This document shows, piece by piece, positions 17,505-26,493 of a stretch of 64,000 nt of DNA. Numbering within the stretch: the first letter of the stretch is position 1; each line of letters starts with the position of its first letter. Source of the DNA: Kyrpidia tusciae DSM 2912. Its GTDB lineage: Bacteria > Bacillota > Bacilli > Kyrpidiales > Kyrpidiaceae. The notes under the pieces are model-generated. The model saw only the letters and a program-made list of their open reading frames with translations. It was not told the origin of the DNA and made no database searches. The stretch is taken from the NCBI RefSeq assembly GCF_000092905.1, contig NC_014098.1, forward strand, positions 1,240,001 to 1,304,000. Reading direction: 5' to 3'. The position numbers were made by a program, and so were the translations under genes.

Positions 17505-18443
17505 TCAGCGACCGGGCGCTTTTCGGTCGAGAACCAGCCGTTCGATCAAGGCGGCGTAGGGCCGAGCCACGGGCAGGACCGCGATGGAACTGATGATGTT
17601 AAAGAAAGTGTGGGCGTTGGCCACCTGCAGAGCCGGCGTACCTCCGGTGTGTTGGATGAAGGCCGTGAAATATGGAAGAATGGGCATAAAAGCGGCTGCT
17701 CCTAAGACGTTTAGCAGGACGTGAGCGGCCGCCACTCGTTTTGCCGCCGTGGGGGCGCCGATGGAGGCCAGCACTGAGGTGACGCAGGAGCCCACGTTGT
17801 TGCCGATGACGATGCCGACGGCGCCGGAAAGATCCACCAGCCCCTGGCTGGCCAGGGCGATGGTGAGGGCCGTGGTGGCGCTGCTGCTCTGAACCAGGGC
17901 GGTGAGCACGGTGCCGCTGAGGACAGCCAGCCAGGGGTTGTCCGACGATTCCAAGAGCAGCCGGCGAAACCATTCGGATCGGCCGATGGGCTGCAAAGAC
18001 AGGCTCATGAGTTTAAGGGCCATGAAAATCATCCCAAACCCGATCAAGGTGATGCCGATGTGGTGCCACAGTCTCCGGGAGGTCAGGGTCAGGAAGACGC
18101 CGGCCACGAGACAGGGGAGCACCAAGGCGTCCAGTTGGAGGGCGATGATCTGGGTCGTCACACAGGTGCCGATATTGGCGCCGAGGATGATCCCGATGCT
18201 GTCTGGAAAGGCCAGGGTCCCGGCCGCCACCAACCCGATGGTGATCACGGTGACCGCTCCGGAACTCTGGAGGAGGGCTGTGACGAGGGTGCCGGTGATG
18301 AGTCCCCGAAGCGGCGTCTTCACCAGTCGATTGAGGATGGCGGGCAGGTGGCCGGCGGCCAGGGGTTCAAGACCGTGGCGGAGCGTCCACATCCCGCCGA
18401 GAAATCCCACCAAACCCGCGAAAAGTCCAAACCAGGCATACAT
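17505..18443 (-). CDS. Na+/phosphate cotransporter family protein (NptA-like)
   Basis: Integral membrane protein of about 312 residues with repeated hydrophobic segments. The two internal repeats each contain the QSS signature of the Na/Pi cotransporter II family, LLQSSGAVTVITIGL and ALVQSSSATTALTIAL. It lacks the PhoU-like cytoplasmic domain of longer homologues. The start at 18443 is supported by GGAGG 8 bases upstream; an ATG 11 codons earlier lacks such a site. It is transcribed divergently from the RlmI-like gene. Confidence 0.87.
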   Translation of the reverse strand: MYAWFGLFAGLVGFLGGMWTLRHGLEPLAAGHLPAILNRLVKTPLRGLITGTLVTALLQSSGAVTVITIGLVAAGTLAFPDSIGIILGANIGTCVTTQIIALQLDALVLPCLVAGVFLTLTSRRLWHHIGITLIGFGMIFMALKLMSLSLQPIGRSEWFRRLLLESSDNPWLAVLSGTVLTALVQSSSATTALTIALASQGLVDLSGAVGIVIGNNVGSCVTSVLASIGAPTAAKRVAAAHVLLNVLGAAAFMPILPYFTAFIQHTGGTPALQVANAHTFFNIISSIAVLPVARPYAALIERLVLDRKAPGR

Positions 18444-18558
18444 AAGATTGTCCTCCGGGACATCGTGATGGGACATGTATGTATATGCAGGACGTGGCCA
18501 AGCGTGAACCGGCGGGGATCAGAGCGGGCGTCGGCATTGTGGGGAGGTCACTTCGTTC

Positions 18559-19743
18559 ATGGGTAGAGTCGTTCTTCACAAAGATCGGAAAAGGCGTCTG
18601 GAACGGGGCAGCCCGTGGATTTTTCGCGGCGAAGTGGCCCGGGTGGAAGGCGATCCGGCACCAGGGGACGTCGTCGAGGTGGTCAACCATCAGGGACATT
18701 TTCTCGCCAGAGGGTATATCAACCCGAGGTCTCAGATCCTGGTTCGGGTGCTCACCTATCGGGTCGATGAACCCATCGATGCCTCTTGGGCCGCCCGGCG
18801 GGTGGACGAAGCCCTGGCCTGGCGGGAGCGATTTTTGCCAGGGGTGCCAAGTTGTCGATTGATCTACGGGGAGGCAGATTTTCTTCCTGGACTCATCGTG
18901 GACCGGTTTGAAAATATTCTGGTGGTCCAGGTGCTCGCTCTTGGAATGGAGCGGCTCTGGCCCTGGATTCGCCGGGCCCTGGTGGATCGTCTGAACCCCC
19001 GAGGGATTCTGCTCCGGAACGATGTGCCGGTTCGGGGGAAAGAGGGCCTGCCCCTTGACGTGCGCGAAGACTTCGGCCAGGTGCCGGAGAGGGTGTGGAT
19101 CGAGGAAAATGGGCTTCGTTTGGCCGTGGACGTGTGGCGGGGACAGAAGACCGGGTATTTTTTCGATCAGCGGGAGAATCGCCCGGCCATCGCCCCGCTG
19201 GTTCCCGGCGCCCAGGTCCTGGACGTGTTCACCCACACGGGGGCTTTCGCCCTTCACGCGTTAAAATTCGGCGCAGAGCATGTGGTGTGCGTGGACCAGT
19301 CCCGGGAGGCCCTGGATTTGGCCAGGGAAAATGTGGAGGTCAATGGCTTCTCCGGGCGGGCGGAGTTTGTGGAAGCGAACGCCTTTGATGAGTTGCGTGC
19401 CCTCGTTGACCAGGGCCGGCAGTTCGATGTTGTGATCCTCGACCCGCCGGCTTTTGCCAAATCCCGCTCTTCGCTGCCGGGGGCGATTCGAGGTTACAAG
19501 GAGATCAATCTGCGGGGGATGAAGCTGGTCCGGGACGGCGGCTTTCTCGTCACGGCCTCCTGTTCCTGGCATATGCACCGGGATCTGTTTCTCGACACCA
19601 TCACCGATGCTGCTGTTGACGCGCGGAAAATCCTGCGGCTGGTCGAACTTCGGGGTGCGGCCAAGGACCACCCGGTCATTCACGGCAGCGAAGAGAGCAA
19701 TTATCTGAAATTCGCCATGTTCGAAGTCCGGTCCAGGGGGTGA
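18559..19743 (+). CDS. class I SAM-dependent rRNA methyltransferase, RlmI-like
   Basis: Protein of 394 residues: N-terminal PUA domain (about 2-80, LHKDRKRRLERGSPWIFRGE), a central EEHEE-like domain, and a C-terminal Rossmann methyltransferase with VLDVFTHTGAFALHALKFGA for SAM binding and the DPPAFAKS catalytic motif. Members methylate cytosine C5 in large-subunit rRNA (RlmI) or close relatives. ATG at 18559, with GGGGAGG upstream. Confidence 0.88.
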   Translation: MGRVVLHKDRKRRLERGSPWIFRGEVARVEGDPAPGDVVEVVNHQGHFLARGYINPRSQILVRVLTYRVDEPIDASWAARRVDEALAWRERFLPGVPSCRLIYGEADFLPGLIVDRFENILVVQVLALGMERLWPWIRRALVDRLNPRGILLRNDVPVRGKEGLPLDVREDFGQVPERVWIEENGLRLAVDVWRGQKTGYFFDQRENRPAIAPLVPGAQVLDVFTHTGAFALHALKFGAEHVVCVDQSREALDLARENVEVNGFSGRAEFVEANAFDELRALVDQGRQFDVVILDPPAFAKSRSSLPGAIRGYKEINLRGMKLVRDGGFLVTASCSWHMHRDLFLDTITDAAVDARKILRLVELRGAAKDHPVIHGSEESNYLKFAMFEVRSRG

Positions 19744-19817
19744 AAGCGACCATCTCAGCCGTAGATCGATTTCGTCCCCCGGTCCCACCCGGCGGCCCGG
19801 CGGAGCCGCCCTCGCCG

Positions 19818-20507
19818 TCAGGGTGTTTCCGTTTCAGGTTGGAGGCGGGCCCGGGGGTCGGGGTTGGTTCCGTCCTTAGCCCTTCGCCCCAGGGTCTTTT
19901 TCCAACTCTCAGACAGCGCCGGACAAGCGGCGAGTTCGGCAGCCGCCGCTCGGTCGTGCCGGCGGTGGTGCATGATCTCGTTGCACCGGGCCACCGTCCA
20001 CTGGGGAAACGGGCGATCGACGAGGACCATCTCTTGTCCGGGTTCCACCCATCCCTCTTCCAGCACGCGAAAATACCACCCGGTGCGGCCGGTTTCCTCG
20101 GCCCGCTTGGGCAGATCCGCCAGGTTCCAGCGACGGCCGAGTTTCCAGCAGGGCTGTCGGGGTTGGGACACCTGCACCACCGCTTCACCGACGCGAAACG
20201 TATCGCCGATGCAGACCTCCGGCTCGGCCATGCCGGAGACGACAAAATTCTCTCCAAAGCCACCCGGCCCCATTTCGGATAAGCCCAGTTCTTCACGCCA
20301 CAAGGGGTAGTGGGCGTACGCGTAAGCGAGGACGGCTTTGTCCGGGCCGCCGTGGTGCTTGAGGTCCGCTTGTTCATCCGCGGCGAGGTTCGTCCGGCCG
20401 AGCCAAACGGGCCCGGAGACCGGCTGTTTCAAGATTGCGCTGCGCCATGTCCGGCCCGCCTGGGATGGGTCGGTCATCGTCTTAACCCCGCCGATATGAA
20501 TCGCCAT
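19818..20507 (-). CDS. MOSC domain protein (YiiM-like)
   Basis: Product of about 229 residues with the MOSC features VWLGRTNLAADEQADLKHHG and GFGENFVVSG and the conserved Cys in VSQPRQPCWKLGRRW, which in this family handles sulfur for molybdenum cofactor or reduces N-hydroxylated compounds. AAAGGA about 7 bases before the ATG at 20507 supports that start over one five codons earlier. Encoded 11 bases downstream of the glycosylase-like gene, likely co-transcribed. Confidence 0.87.
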   Translation of the reverse strand: MAIHIGGVKTMTDPSQAGRTWRSAILKQPVSGPVWLGRTNLAADEQADLKHHGGPDKAVLAYAYAHYPLWREELGLSEMGPGGFGENFVVSGMAEPEVCIGDTFRVGEAVVQVSQPRQPCWKLGRRWNLADLPKRAEETGRTGWYFRVLEEGWVEPGQEMVLVDRPFPQWTVARCNEIMHHRRHDRAAAAELAACPALSESWKKTLGRRAKDGTNPDPRARLQPETETP

Positions 20508-20518
20508 GAGCAGTCCTT

Positions 20519-21277
20519 TCATCTACCACACCCCCTGTTTGTAGTCGCCGAGCCCCCGTGCCGGGCGCGGACGTGTTCTTCCCCCAGGATCTTGGTCAAT
20601 TGAATCGAGAATTGCCGCTTGTGACCGTTGGCCGGATGTGCGACAGACCGATGGGCGGCACCCAGAAGCTTTAATCCCCAGTCGGCTTTGGCACCGACGG
20701 CAGTGATCTGGGCCGTGGGGAAAAGCTCGATCATCATGGCGGTGTAACGGGTGGCCCGTTCGATTTCCCCTTTTGTCGGCGTGCGGTTGCTGAGCGCCCC
20801 CTTTTTAGGATCATAAGGGTGAAGAGGGAAAATATTCCAACATACTACCTCAAAGGGGTTTATCCGATTCGTCAAAATGACTTCCCAAAGGATTGTGGCC
20901 GTGGGTTCGGCGAAACCATCCCGCTGTTGCCGGGCATTGAGTCCGGGGTGGTGAGGGTTACTGGTCCGTGCAAGAGATTCACCTTCCGAAACAAGGTGGA
21001 TGGGGCGAACCACGGGATGCCTCCCCAGGATCATTCGCTCGGAGGTCAGCGGGATGCCGGAAAACCGCGCCCCTTGATACCCCACCCCCTCGGCGATGAG
21101 AAGATGGCGTGCCCGACCCAAACGAGGCCGCAGATATCCTTCCAGGTTCTGGCGGCGTATTGCCGGTGCTCGGCCATCTATGTCGTACACCCGATCAAAT
21201 TCGGCCCACGGGTTAAACACGGCTTCTACACGTTTCTCCGCTTCAAGGAGGCTCAAAAATCTCGACAGGCTGACCAT
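20519..21277 (-). CDS. uracil-DNA glycosylase superfamily protein
   Basis: Protein of 252 residues starting MVSLSRFLSLL from ATG 21277, with AAGGGAG about 5 bases upstream. It carries LLIAEGVGYQGARFSGIPLT (family motif 1, water-activating region) and HPANGHKRQF near the C-terminus, equivalent to the HPS-type DNA-intercalating motif, and WNIFPLHPY in the middle. This matches the uracil-DNA glycosylase fold of base excision repair. The exact family and whether uracil is removed are not determined. Confidence 0.8.
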   Translation of the reverse strand: MVSLSRFLSLLEAEKRVEAVFNPWAEFDRVYDIDGRAPAIRRQNLEGYLRPRLGRARHLLIAEGVGYQGARFSGIPLTSERMILGRHPVVRPIHLVSEGESLARTSNPHHPGLNARQQRDGFAEPTATILWEVILTNRINPFEVVCWNIFPLHPYDPKKGALSNRTPTKGEIERATRYTAMMIELFPTAQITAVGAKADWGLKLLGAAHRSVAHPANGHKRQFSIQLTKILGEEHVRARHGGSATTNRGCGR

Positions 21278-21333
21278 TCGACTCCCTTCCAAGACGTGCG
21301 GGGCGGCCAAAAGACTCAACAGTATTCTCGGTA

Positions 21334-21361
21334 TTGACCTTCTCTTGGTTGGGATTATATC
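21334..21361 (+). promoter_or_regulatory. candidate promoter of the GntR gene
   Basis: TTGACC at 21334-21339 and TATATC at 21356-21361 with a 16-base spacer, inside the 228-base divergent region between the glycosylase-like gene and the GntR gene. Nothing else was recognised in this gap. Confidence 0.4.
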
Positions 21362-21505
21362 AGATCTCCTCAGGAAGGTGATACGACCCTCGGAAGACCC
21401 GGCTGCACAAAATGTTTGCGGAACAGCTGCCAGGTTCGTTAGGATAGAGACAGAGAGCAACAAATCTTGACGCTGAAGCACGAAGGCGAATGGAGGAACA
21501 CAAAG

Positions 21506-22153
21506 ATGGAACCCATCTCGGTGCAGCCGATGCGCGAGCAGGTGGCGGCGATTTTGCGAAAAGCCATTTTTTCCGGTGAATTAAAGCCCGGCCAAGAGCT
21601 GGTGCAGGAAGAGATCGCGAATCAATTGGGCATTTCCCGGATGCCCGTGCGGGAGGCTTTTCAAATCCTCCAGAGGGACGGCTTAATCAGTTTACAGTCC
21701 CACCGCAAAGCGGTTGTCCGGGTCCTCACCGATGATGAGATTTCAGATCATTACGAGATTCGCGCTCTGCTGGAAGGGGAGGCGGCGGCCCGGGCCGCGA
21801 AACACCCGGGGGACCACGAGGAGATTCTCTCGGCCTTTGAGGACACGGTCAAAATGGCCGACCAAGGTTCGACCTCGGAGTTCGTTTCTGCCAACGAAGC
21901 GTTTCATCGCTCGATCTGGGAGGCGAGCCACAGCCCTCGGCTGGTGATGTTGTTGAACCTGTTGTGGAACGGACTGCCTCCGCACCTGCCCGAACTGTTG
22001 CCCCAGCAGCCTTCCCGGTCTGCTCAAGAGCATACCAGGATCGTCGAGGCGATCCGCGGCGGAGATGTCACCGCCGCTCGGACTGCCATGAGGGAACATG
22101 TGCTGAGGAGCTTGGAGGATTTTCTGAGTTATCGCGTGTCGTTCAAGTCGTGA
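21506..22153 (+). CDS. GntR family regulator, FadR/FCD subfamily
   Basis: Protein of about 215 residues: N-terminal winged helix (about 1-70; EEIANQLGISRMPVREAFQIL) and an all-helical FCD ligand domain with the family's metal-binding residues around NEAFHRSIWEASH and RTAMREHVLRSL. ATG 21506 has GGAGG 9 bases upstream. FCD regulators usually bind short palindromes and sense carboxylic acids or acyl-CoAs. It is the nearest candidate for the GGATCC-centred operator used by the catabolic units after 25 kb, a link made by inference only. Confidence 0.88.
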   Translation: MEPISVQPMREQVAAILRKAIFSGELKPGQELVQEEIANQLGISRMPVREAFQILQRDGLISLQSHRKAVVRVLTDDEISDHYEIRALLEGEAAARAAKHPGDHEEILSAFEDTVKMADQGSTSEFVSANEAFHRSIWEASHSPRLVMLLNLLWNGLPPHLPELLPQQPSRSAQEHTRIVEAIRGGDVTAARTAMREHVLRSLEDFLSYRVSFKS

Positions 22154-22288
22154 GCCGTGGTTGAAGGGGGCGGTCTGCTGAGCCCGCTTGGCATAGCGGG
22201 ACTGGGCACAAAGAGAGCGCCACCCTGACATGCACATGAGACCGGATCGCCGCGAAAGGCCAAGGAAGAAAATTGAGCCTCACCCGCG

Positions 22289-22317
22289 TTGACAGGTTTG
22301 TGTGATGATGATAGAAC
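22289..22317 (+). promoter_or_regulatory. sigma-A promoter of the DUF427-egtB-egtD operon
   Basis: TTGACA at 22289-22294 and TAGAAC at 22312-22317 with a 17-base spacer, about 30 bases before the first start codon of the operon. Confidence 0.55.
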
Positions 22318-22347
22318 ATTTAAAAATATGATATGGAGGTATCGCCC

Positions 22348-22629
22348 ATGCCGAAAGCCGTGTGGAAAGGTCGTGTACTTGCGGAAAGCGATCAAACTGT
22401 TGAGGTCGATGGTTACACCTATTTTCCTCCTGAAGCTGTTCGTACAGAATACCTTATTCCGAGTGAAACCACTTCCGTATGCCAGTGGAAAGGAGTCGCC
22501 TCTTACTATCACGTCAAGGTCGATAGTGATATCAATCCCGATGCGGCCTGGTCATACCGCAGTCCGAAGCCAGAAGCTGCTCGCATCCAAAACTGGATTG
22601 CATTTTGGCGCGGAATTGAGATTCGATAG
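22348..22629 (+). CDS. DUF427 domain protein
   Basis: Small protein (93 residues) starting MPKAVWKGRVLAES; TGGAGG 8-9 bases upstream supports ATG 22348. It contains the DUF427 core: FPPEAVRTEYLIPSE, CQWKGVASYYHV and the AAWSYRSPKPEAARI segment. The fold is a small beta-barrel of unknown function. It is followed after 20 bases by egtB, so it is the leader of the ergothioneine-type operon and may act on an intermediate or as an accessory factor. Confidence 0.82.
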   Translation: MPKAVWKGRVLAESDQTVEVDGYTYFPPEAVRTEYLIPSETTSVCQWKGVASYYHVKVDSDINPDAAWSYRSPKPEAARIQNWIAFWRGIEIR

Positions 22630-22649
22630 GGCGAAAGGAGTGTATCGCC

Positions 22650-23945
22650 ATGTCCGAACATGAGCACTGGGTTGAACGCTATCAGGCGGTCCGCGGTCTG
22701 ACAGAATCGCTGTGTCTTCCTCTTGAACCTGAGGATTTTGTCATTCAGGTGTGTGAGGATGTGAGCCCGCCAAAATGGCATTTGGCCCACACCTCATGGT
22801 TTTTTGAAACCTTTTTGTTGATCCCGGAAATTGCGGGATATCGGCCCTATCACCCGTTGTACTCGCATCTGTTTAATTCCTATTACGAACAGGTTGGATC
22901 TCACATTGTCAGGACAGACCGAGGGCATTTGTCCCGGCCGACCTTGAAAGAGATCTACGCGTATCGCCGACATGTCGACATGCACATGGTGCAATGGATC
23001 CAATCTGAAAATCTGGAGGCAAAGGCCCACCTGCGCTCGATTTTGGAGCTGGGACTTCACCATGAACAGCAGCATCAGGAACTCTTGTTGATGGACATTA
23101 AGATGAACTTTTATTTAAACCCCCTGAAACCCTCCTACAGCACGCCCAACTCTCCCCAACCGCAGGTTCGCATCTCCCCGCATTGGAAGCGGATTCAAGG
23201 CGGGTTGGTTTCTATTGGCCACGATTCGGAGTCCTTCGCCTTCGACAATGAAACGCCGCGGCATCACGCATGGCTGAACGACTATGAGCTGGCGTCTCTC
23301 CCCGTGACCAATGAGGAGTTTCTTGAATTCATGGAAGCGGGAGGATATGAGCGGTCGGAGTATTGGTTGTCCGACGGCTGGGAGACTGTCCAAAAACAGG
23401 GATGGAATGCGCCTTTATACTGGGACAAGATTGAGGGAGAGTGGTGGGTTTTTACTTTGTCCGGGTACCAGAAGCTGAATCCGGATGAGCCGGTGTGCCA
23501 CGTCAGTTTTTATGAAGCCGATGCGTTCAGTCGTTGGGCGGGGGCCCGCCTGCCCACCGAAGAAGAATGGGAGCACGCCTTTCGGACAGAATGGCCGTCC
23601 TTCGGTCATTTCTTGGAGAGCGGGACCTTTCACCCGAGACCGGCATCGCCTTCTCAACCTGTCGCACCGTCGCAGAGCACCGGGGAGCTGCTGCAAGGAT
23701 TTGGCGATGTCTGGGAATGGACCAGCAGTCCATATGCGCCTTATCCCGGGTACAAGCCGGCTCATGGAGCTCTCGGGGAGTACAATGGAAAATTCATGAG
23801 CAACCAAATGGTCCTTCGGGGCGGGTGCTGCGTGACGCCCAAGGACCATATTCGCGCGACTTATCGCAACTTTTATCGTCCTGAAAAACGCTGGCCTTTT
23901 ACAGGATTTCGCCTGGCGCGGGACATCAAGGAGGATCGGGTATGA
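22650..23945 (+). CDS. egtB: EgtB-type iron-dependent sulfoxide synthase
   Basis: Protein of 431 residues with an N-terminal DinB-like domain and a C-terminal FGE-sulfatase-like domain, the EgtB architecture. Likely iron ligands are a His in WHLAHTSWFFE (about residue 47) and two in HHEQQHQE. The FGE part shows VSFYEADAFSRWAGARLPTE and RGGCCVTPKDHIRATYRNF. EgtB joins hercynine to cysteine or gamma-glutamylcysteine with O2 in ergothioneine synthesis. Its stop overlaps the egtD start by four bases. Confidence 0.9.
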   Translation: MSEHEHWVERYQAVRGLTESLCLPLEPEDFVIQVCEDVSPPKWHLAHTSWFFETFLLIPEIAGYRPYHPLYSHLFNSYYEQVGSHIVRTDRGHLSRPTLKEIYAYRRHVDMHMVQWIQSENLEAKAHLRSILELGLHHEQQHQELLLMDIKMNFYLNPLKPSYSTPNSPQPQVRISPHWKRIQGGLVSIGHDSESFAFDNETPRHHAWLNDYELASLPVTNEEFLEFMEAGGYERSEYWLSDGWETVQKQGWNAPLYWDKIEGEWWVFTLSGYQKLNPDEPVCHVSFYEADAFSRWAGARLPTEEEWEHAFRTEWPSFGHFLESGTFHPRPASPSQPVAPSQSTGELLQGFGDVWEWTSSPYAPYPGYKPAHGALGEYNGKFMSNQMVLRGGCCVTPKDHIRATYRNFYRPEKRWPFTGFRLARDIKEDRV

Positions 23946-24943
23946 AAACCAATTTGAGTGAGGCCGTTTGGCGGGCGACCGAGATTCCCAATCTTCAGGT
24001 GTACGACACCCATCCGGCCCATACTGAGGATCCGGCAGAAGTTTTACGCGGACTGCGGCAATCACCGAAAACGATTCATTGCAAGTATTTTTATGACGAG
24101 CGGGGGTCCCGCTTATTTAAGGAAATCACCTTGCTCGACGAATATTATTTGACCAGGACAGAAATGTCGATTTTGCGGGAACATGCCGAGGAAATCCTCG
24201 AACTTTCCGGATCTGCCCCCTGTCTCGTGGAGCTCGGGAGTGTGGACGGGGACAAGGCAGATATCCTGCTTGCCTCTGCCTCGGAGGGAACGGTTTACAT
24301 ACCCGTGGACATCTCCCGGGAAGAGCTGTGGCGGGGGGCTGCCGCTGTGGCTGAGAAGCACCGCCATGTACAGGTAAAGGCGGTATGCGCAGATTATACC
24401 CATTTTTCCCCATTTTGGCGGTCCGAAGAAAACCGAAAACCTGTGCTCCTGTTTTATCCCGGATCTTCCATCGGCAACTACGATCCGCCGGAAGCCATAC
24501 AGTTGTTGCGCCGTTTCGCCTCGGAGCTGCTCAGGGGGGACGGGCTGCTGATCGGAGTGGACACGAAAAAGGAGAAAGAGGTGCTCTGGCGCGCCTACAA
24601 CGATGCCCGGGGCATCACGGCGGCCTTTAATCTCAATGCTCTTCAACACATCAATCATACGTTGGGGGCCGATTTCCAGATCGAGAACTTCCAGCACCAA
24701 GCCGTCTATCGCGAGTCGATGGACCGCATCGAAATGTATCTCATCAGCCGGGTGGAACAGAGGGTTCATCTGGCGGGCCAGGCGATCCACTTTCAAGCGG
24801 GGGAGCGCATCCACACAGAAAACTCTTATAAATACACGGTTGAAGCGTTCCAACGCCTGGCCCTGGAAGGCGGGTGGGAGCCCGTGCGGGTGTGGACGGA
24901 TCCCGAGGGTCTCTTTAGCGTCCACTATCTTCGCCGGTTGTGA
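23942..24943 (+). CDS. egtD: L-histidine N(alpha)-methyltransferase EgtD
   Basis: SAM-dependent methyltransferase (333 residues) that trimethylates histidine to hercynine. Motifs: KYFYDERGSRLFKEITLLDE near the N-terminus, LVELGSVDGDKADILL for SAM binding, and LLFYPGSSIGNYDP. The start overlaps the egtB stop. No egtA, egtC or egtE gene is present nearby, so this resembles minimal egtBD loci. Confidence 0.9.
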   Translation: MKTNLSEAVWRATEIPNLQVYDTHPAHTEDPAEVLRGLRQSPKTIHCKYFYDERGSRLFKEITLLDEYYLTRTEMSILREHAEEILELSGSAPCLVELGSVDGDKADILLASASEGTVYIPVDISREELWRGAAAVAEKHRHVQVKAVCADYTHFSPFWRSEENRKPVLLFYPGSSIGNYDPPEAIQLLRRFASELLRGDGLLIGVDTKKEKEVLWRAYNDARGITAAFNLNALQHINHTLGADFQIENFQHQAVYRESMDRIEMYLISRVEQRVHLAGQAIHFQAGERIHTENSYKYTVEAFQRLALEGGWEPVRVWTDPEGLFSVHYLRRL

Positions 24944-25031
24944 GGCTGAGCGCCCCCCGCGGCAGATGTGGGCGGCAACCAAAATGAAAAAAGGCAAAAA
25001 ATTGTGTCCTCGTTATTCCCGCATCAGATTG

Positions 25032-25060
25032 TTGAAGTAATATTGGATCCGATATAAAAT
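25032..25060 (+). promoter_or_regulatory. promoter of the first catabolic unit (25.1-31.2 kb)
   Basis: TTGAAG at 25032-25037 and TAAAAT at 25055-25060, 17-base spacer, with the GGATCC-centred operator lying between them. This is the most informative part of the 204-base gap after egtD; the first ~80 bases of the gap show nothing recognisable. Confidence 0.55.
25040..25055 (+). promoter_or_regulatory. GGATCC-centred operator, copy A
   Basis: ATATTGGATCCGATAT, a near-perfect palindrome (ATAT-Y-GGATCC-R-ATAT). Three more copies occur at 31202, 36391 and 44921, each before a catabolic unit. Position between -35 and -10 implies repression. Confidence 0.65.
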
Positions 25061-25147
25061 ATCTACGAGTGGCCAAAAGTGATCTTTCGCTGTGGATGTG
25101 GCCGCATGCTATGAACGTGAATCGGTTATGAATGAGGGGGTTGAGGG

Positions 25148-25645
25148 ATGGGATCGATTTACGAAGAAGAGACTCGATTTGGGAAGTTTTTCGAAGAATT
25201 GGAGGTTGGTGCTACCTACAAACATTATCCGGGGCGGACGATTACGGAAGTTGACAACATATGGTTTAGCCTATTGACGATGAATCAGCATCCGCTGCAC
25301 ATCGACCGTCATTATGGTGCCAACACGCAACATGGGCAATGTTTGGTCGTCGGCACTTTGGTATTCAGTATTGCTGTTGGGCTGAGCGTTCGCGGTATTA
25401 GTGGGAAGTGTATTGCAAACCTCGAGTACGAACAAGTTGAACATTTGGCACCAACTTTCGTCGGCGATACCATTTACGCGGAGACCACGGTCTTAGAAAA
25501 AAGAGAATCGACCTCCAAACCTGATCGCGGCATCGTGTTGGTGGAAACTCTGGCGAAAAATCAACACGGCACTCCGGTTTTGCGTTTCCGCCGCAAAGTG
25601 CTCGTGCCCAAACGATCACAAAATGAAGGGATGCCGAGCGGTTGA
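25148..25645 (+). CDS. MaoC-like dehydratase/hydratase (first of two)
   Basis: Hotdog-fold MaoC protein of 165 residues from ATG 25148. The hydratase motif region reads LTMNQHPLHIDRHYG, in which the canonical catalytic Asp (SGD-x-N-P-x-H) is replaced by Asn while the His is kept; a similar pattern occurs in mesaconyl/methylmalyl-CoA-type hydratases. It heads a seven-gene unit whose other members are acyl-CoA enzymes. It likely hydrates a branched or dicarboxylic enoyl-CoA, but the substrate is open. Confidence 0.82.
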   Translation: MGSIYEEETRFGKFFEELEVGATYKHYPGRTITEVDNIWFSLLTMNQHPLHIDRHYGANTQHGQCLVVGTLVFSIAVGLSVRGISGKCIANLEYEQVEHLAPTFVGDTIYAETTVLEKRESTSKPDRGIVLVETLAKNQHGTPVLRFRRKVLVPKRSQNEGMPSG

Positions 25646-25723
25646 ATCTAAAAACGATCCGGGTTTCATTCTGCGCGATCCCCATGTAGAGCGTGAGTAT
25701 GAATCCAAAGAGGAGTGAGTGTT

Positions 25724-26464
25724 ATGGATCTGACAGGAAAAATTGCGATCGTTACCGGAGCGGCCAAGGGGATCGGGAGAGAGATTGCTTTTCTTTTGGC
25801 TAAACATGGAGCGGATGTCACGGTTGCTGATTTGGACCAAGAGGGAGCAGACGCAGTTGCAGAGGAGATCCGGTCTCTTGGTCGAAGATCGCGAGGAGTC
25901 CAAGTCAATGTCGCCAATCGCCCCGAGGTAACCGCCATGGTTCGGGACACGATTGAACACTTCGGCGACCTGGATATCCTGGTCAACAACGCCGGCATCA
26001 CCCGGGATGCGATGCTTCATAAAATGACCGAAGAACAATTTGATGAAGTGATTGCCGTTCATATGAAGGGGACTTTCTTGTGTATGCAAGCGGCCGCCAT
26101 CCATATGCGTGAAAAAAGAAAAGGCAAGATCGTCAACATCTCGTCCATCGCCGGGAAAGTTGGGAATATCGGGCAGGTGAATTACTCCGGAGCGAAAGCG
26201 GGGATCGTAGGTATGACCAAGGCCGCCGCTAAAGAACTGGCCAAATACGGAGTATGTGTCAATGCTGTTCAACCGGGATTCATCGACACCGACATGACGA
26301 GAGCCGTTCCGGAAAAGGTTCGTCAGATCAAGATTGCCGAAATCCCCATGGAACGGATCGGCGTACCTCTGGATATTGCCAAAGCTGTTGTTTTTCTCAG
26401 TTCCGATTATTCGGATTATATGACCGGGACCGTGCTGGAGGTTACCGGCGGTCGTTACATGTAA
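25724..26464 (+). CDS. SDR oxidoreductase, FabG/3-hydroxyacyl-CoA dehydrogenase-like
   Basis: Classical short-chain dehydrogenase (246 residues). The cofactor motif TGAAKGIGREIA, NNAGITRD, the catalytic Ser in NISSIAGKVG, and YSGAK with Tyr and Lys are all present, and LEVTGGRYM ends the protein. AGGAG 8 bases upstream supports ATG 25724. In a bbs-like gene set it corresponds to one of the two SDR subunits that oxidise the beta-hydroxyacyl-CoA (BbsC/BbsD role), by inference. Confidence 0.87.
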   Translation: MDLTGKIAIVTGAAKGIGREIAFLLAKHGADVTVADLDQEGADAVAEEIRSLGRRSRGVQVNVANRPEVTAMVRDTIEHFGDLDILVNNAGITRDAMLHKMTEEQFDEVIAVHMKGTFLCMQAAAIHMREKRKGKIVNISSIAGKVGNIGQVNYSGAKAGIVGMTKAAAKELAKYGVCVNAVQPGFIDTDMTRAVPEKVRQIKIAEIPMERIGVPLDIAKAVVFLSSDYSDYMTGTVLEVTGGRYM

Positions 26465-26493
26465 CGGGTACGATGAGAACAGGAGGGATTTCT

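Noticed and set aside
22177-22201. Hairpin CCCGCT/AGCGGG after the GntR gene
   Set aside because: No T-run follows, and its role as a terminator cannot be supported.
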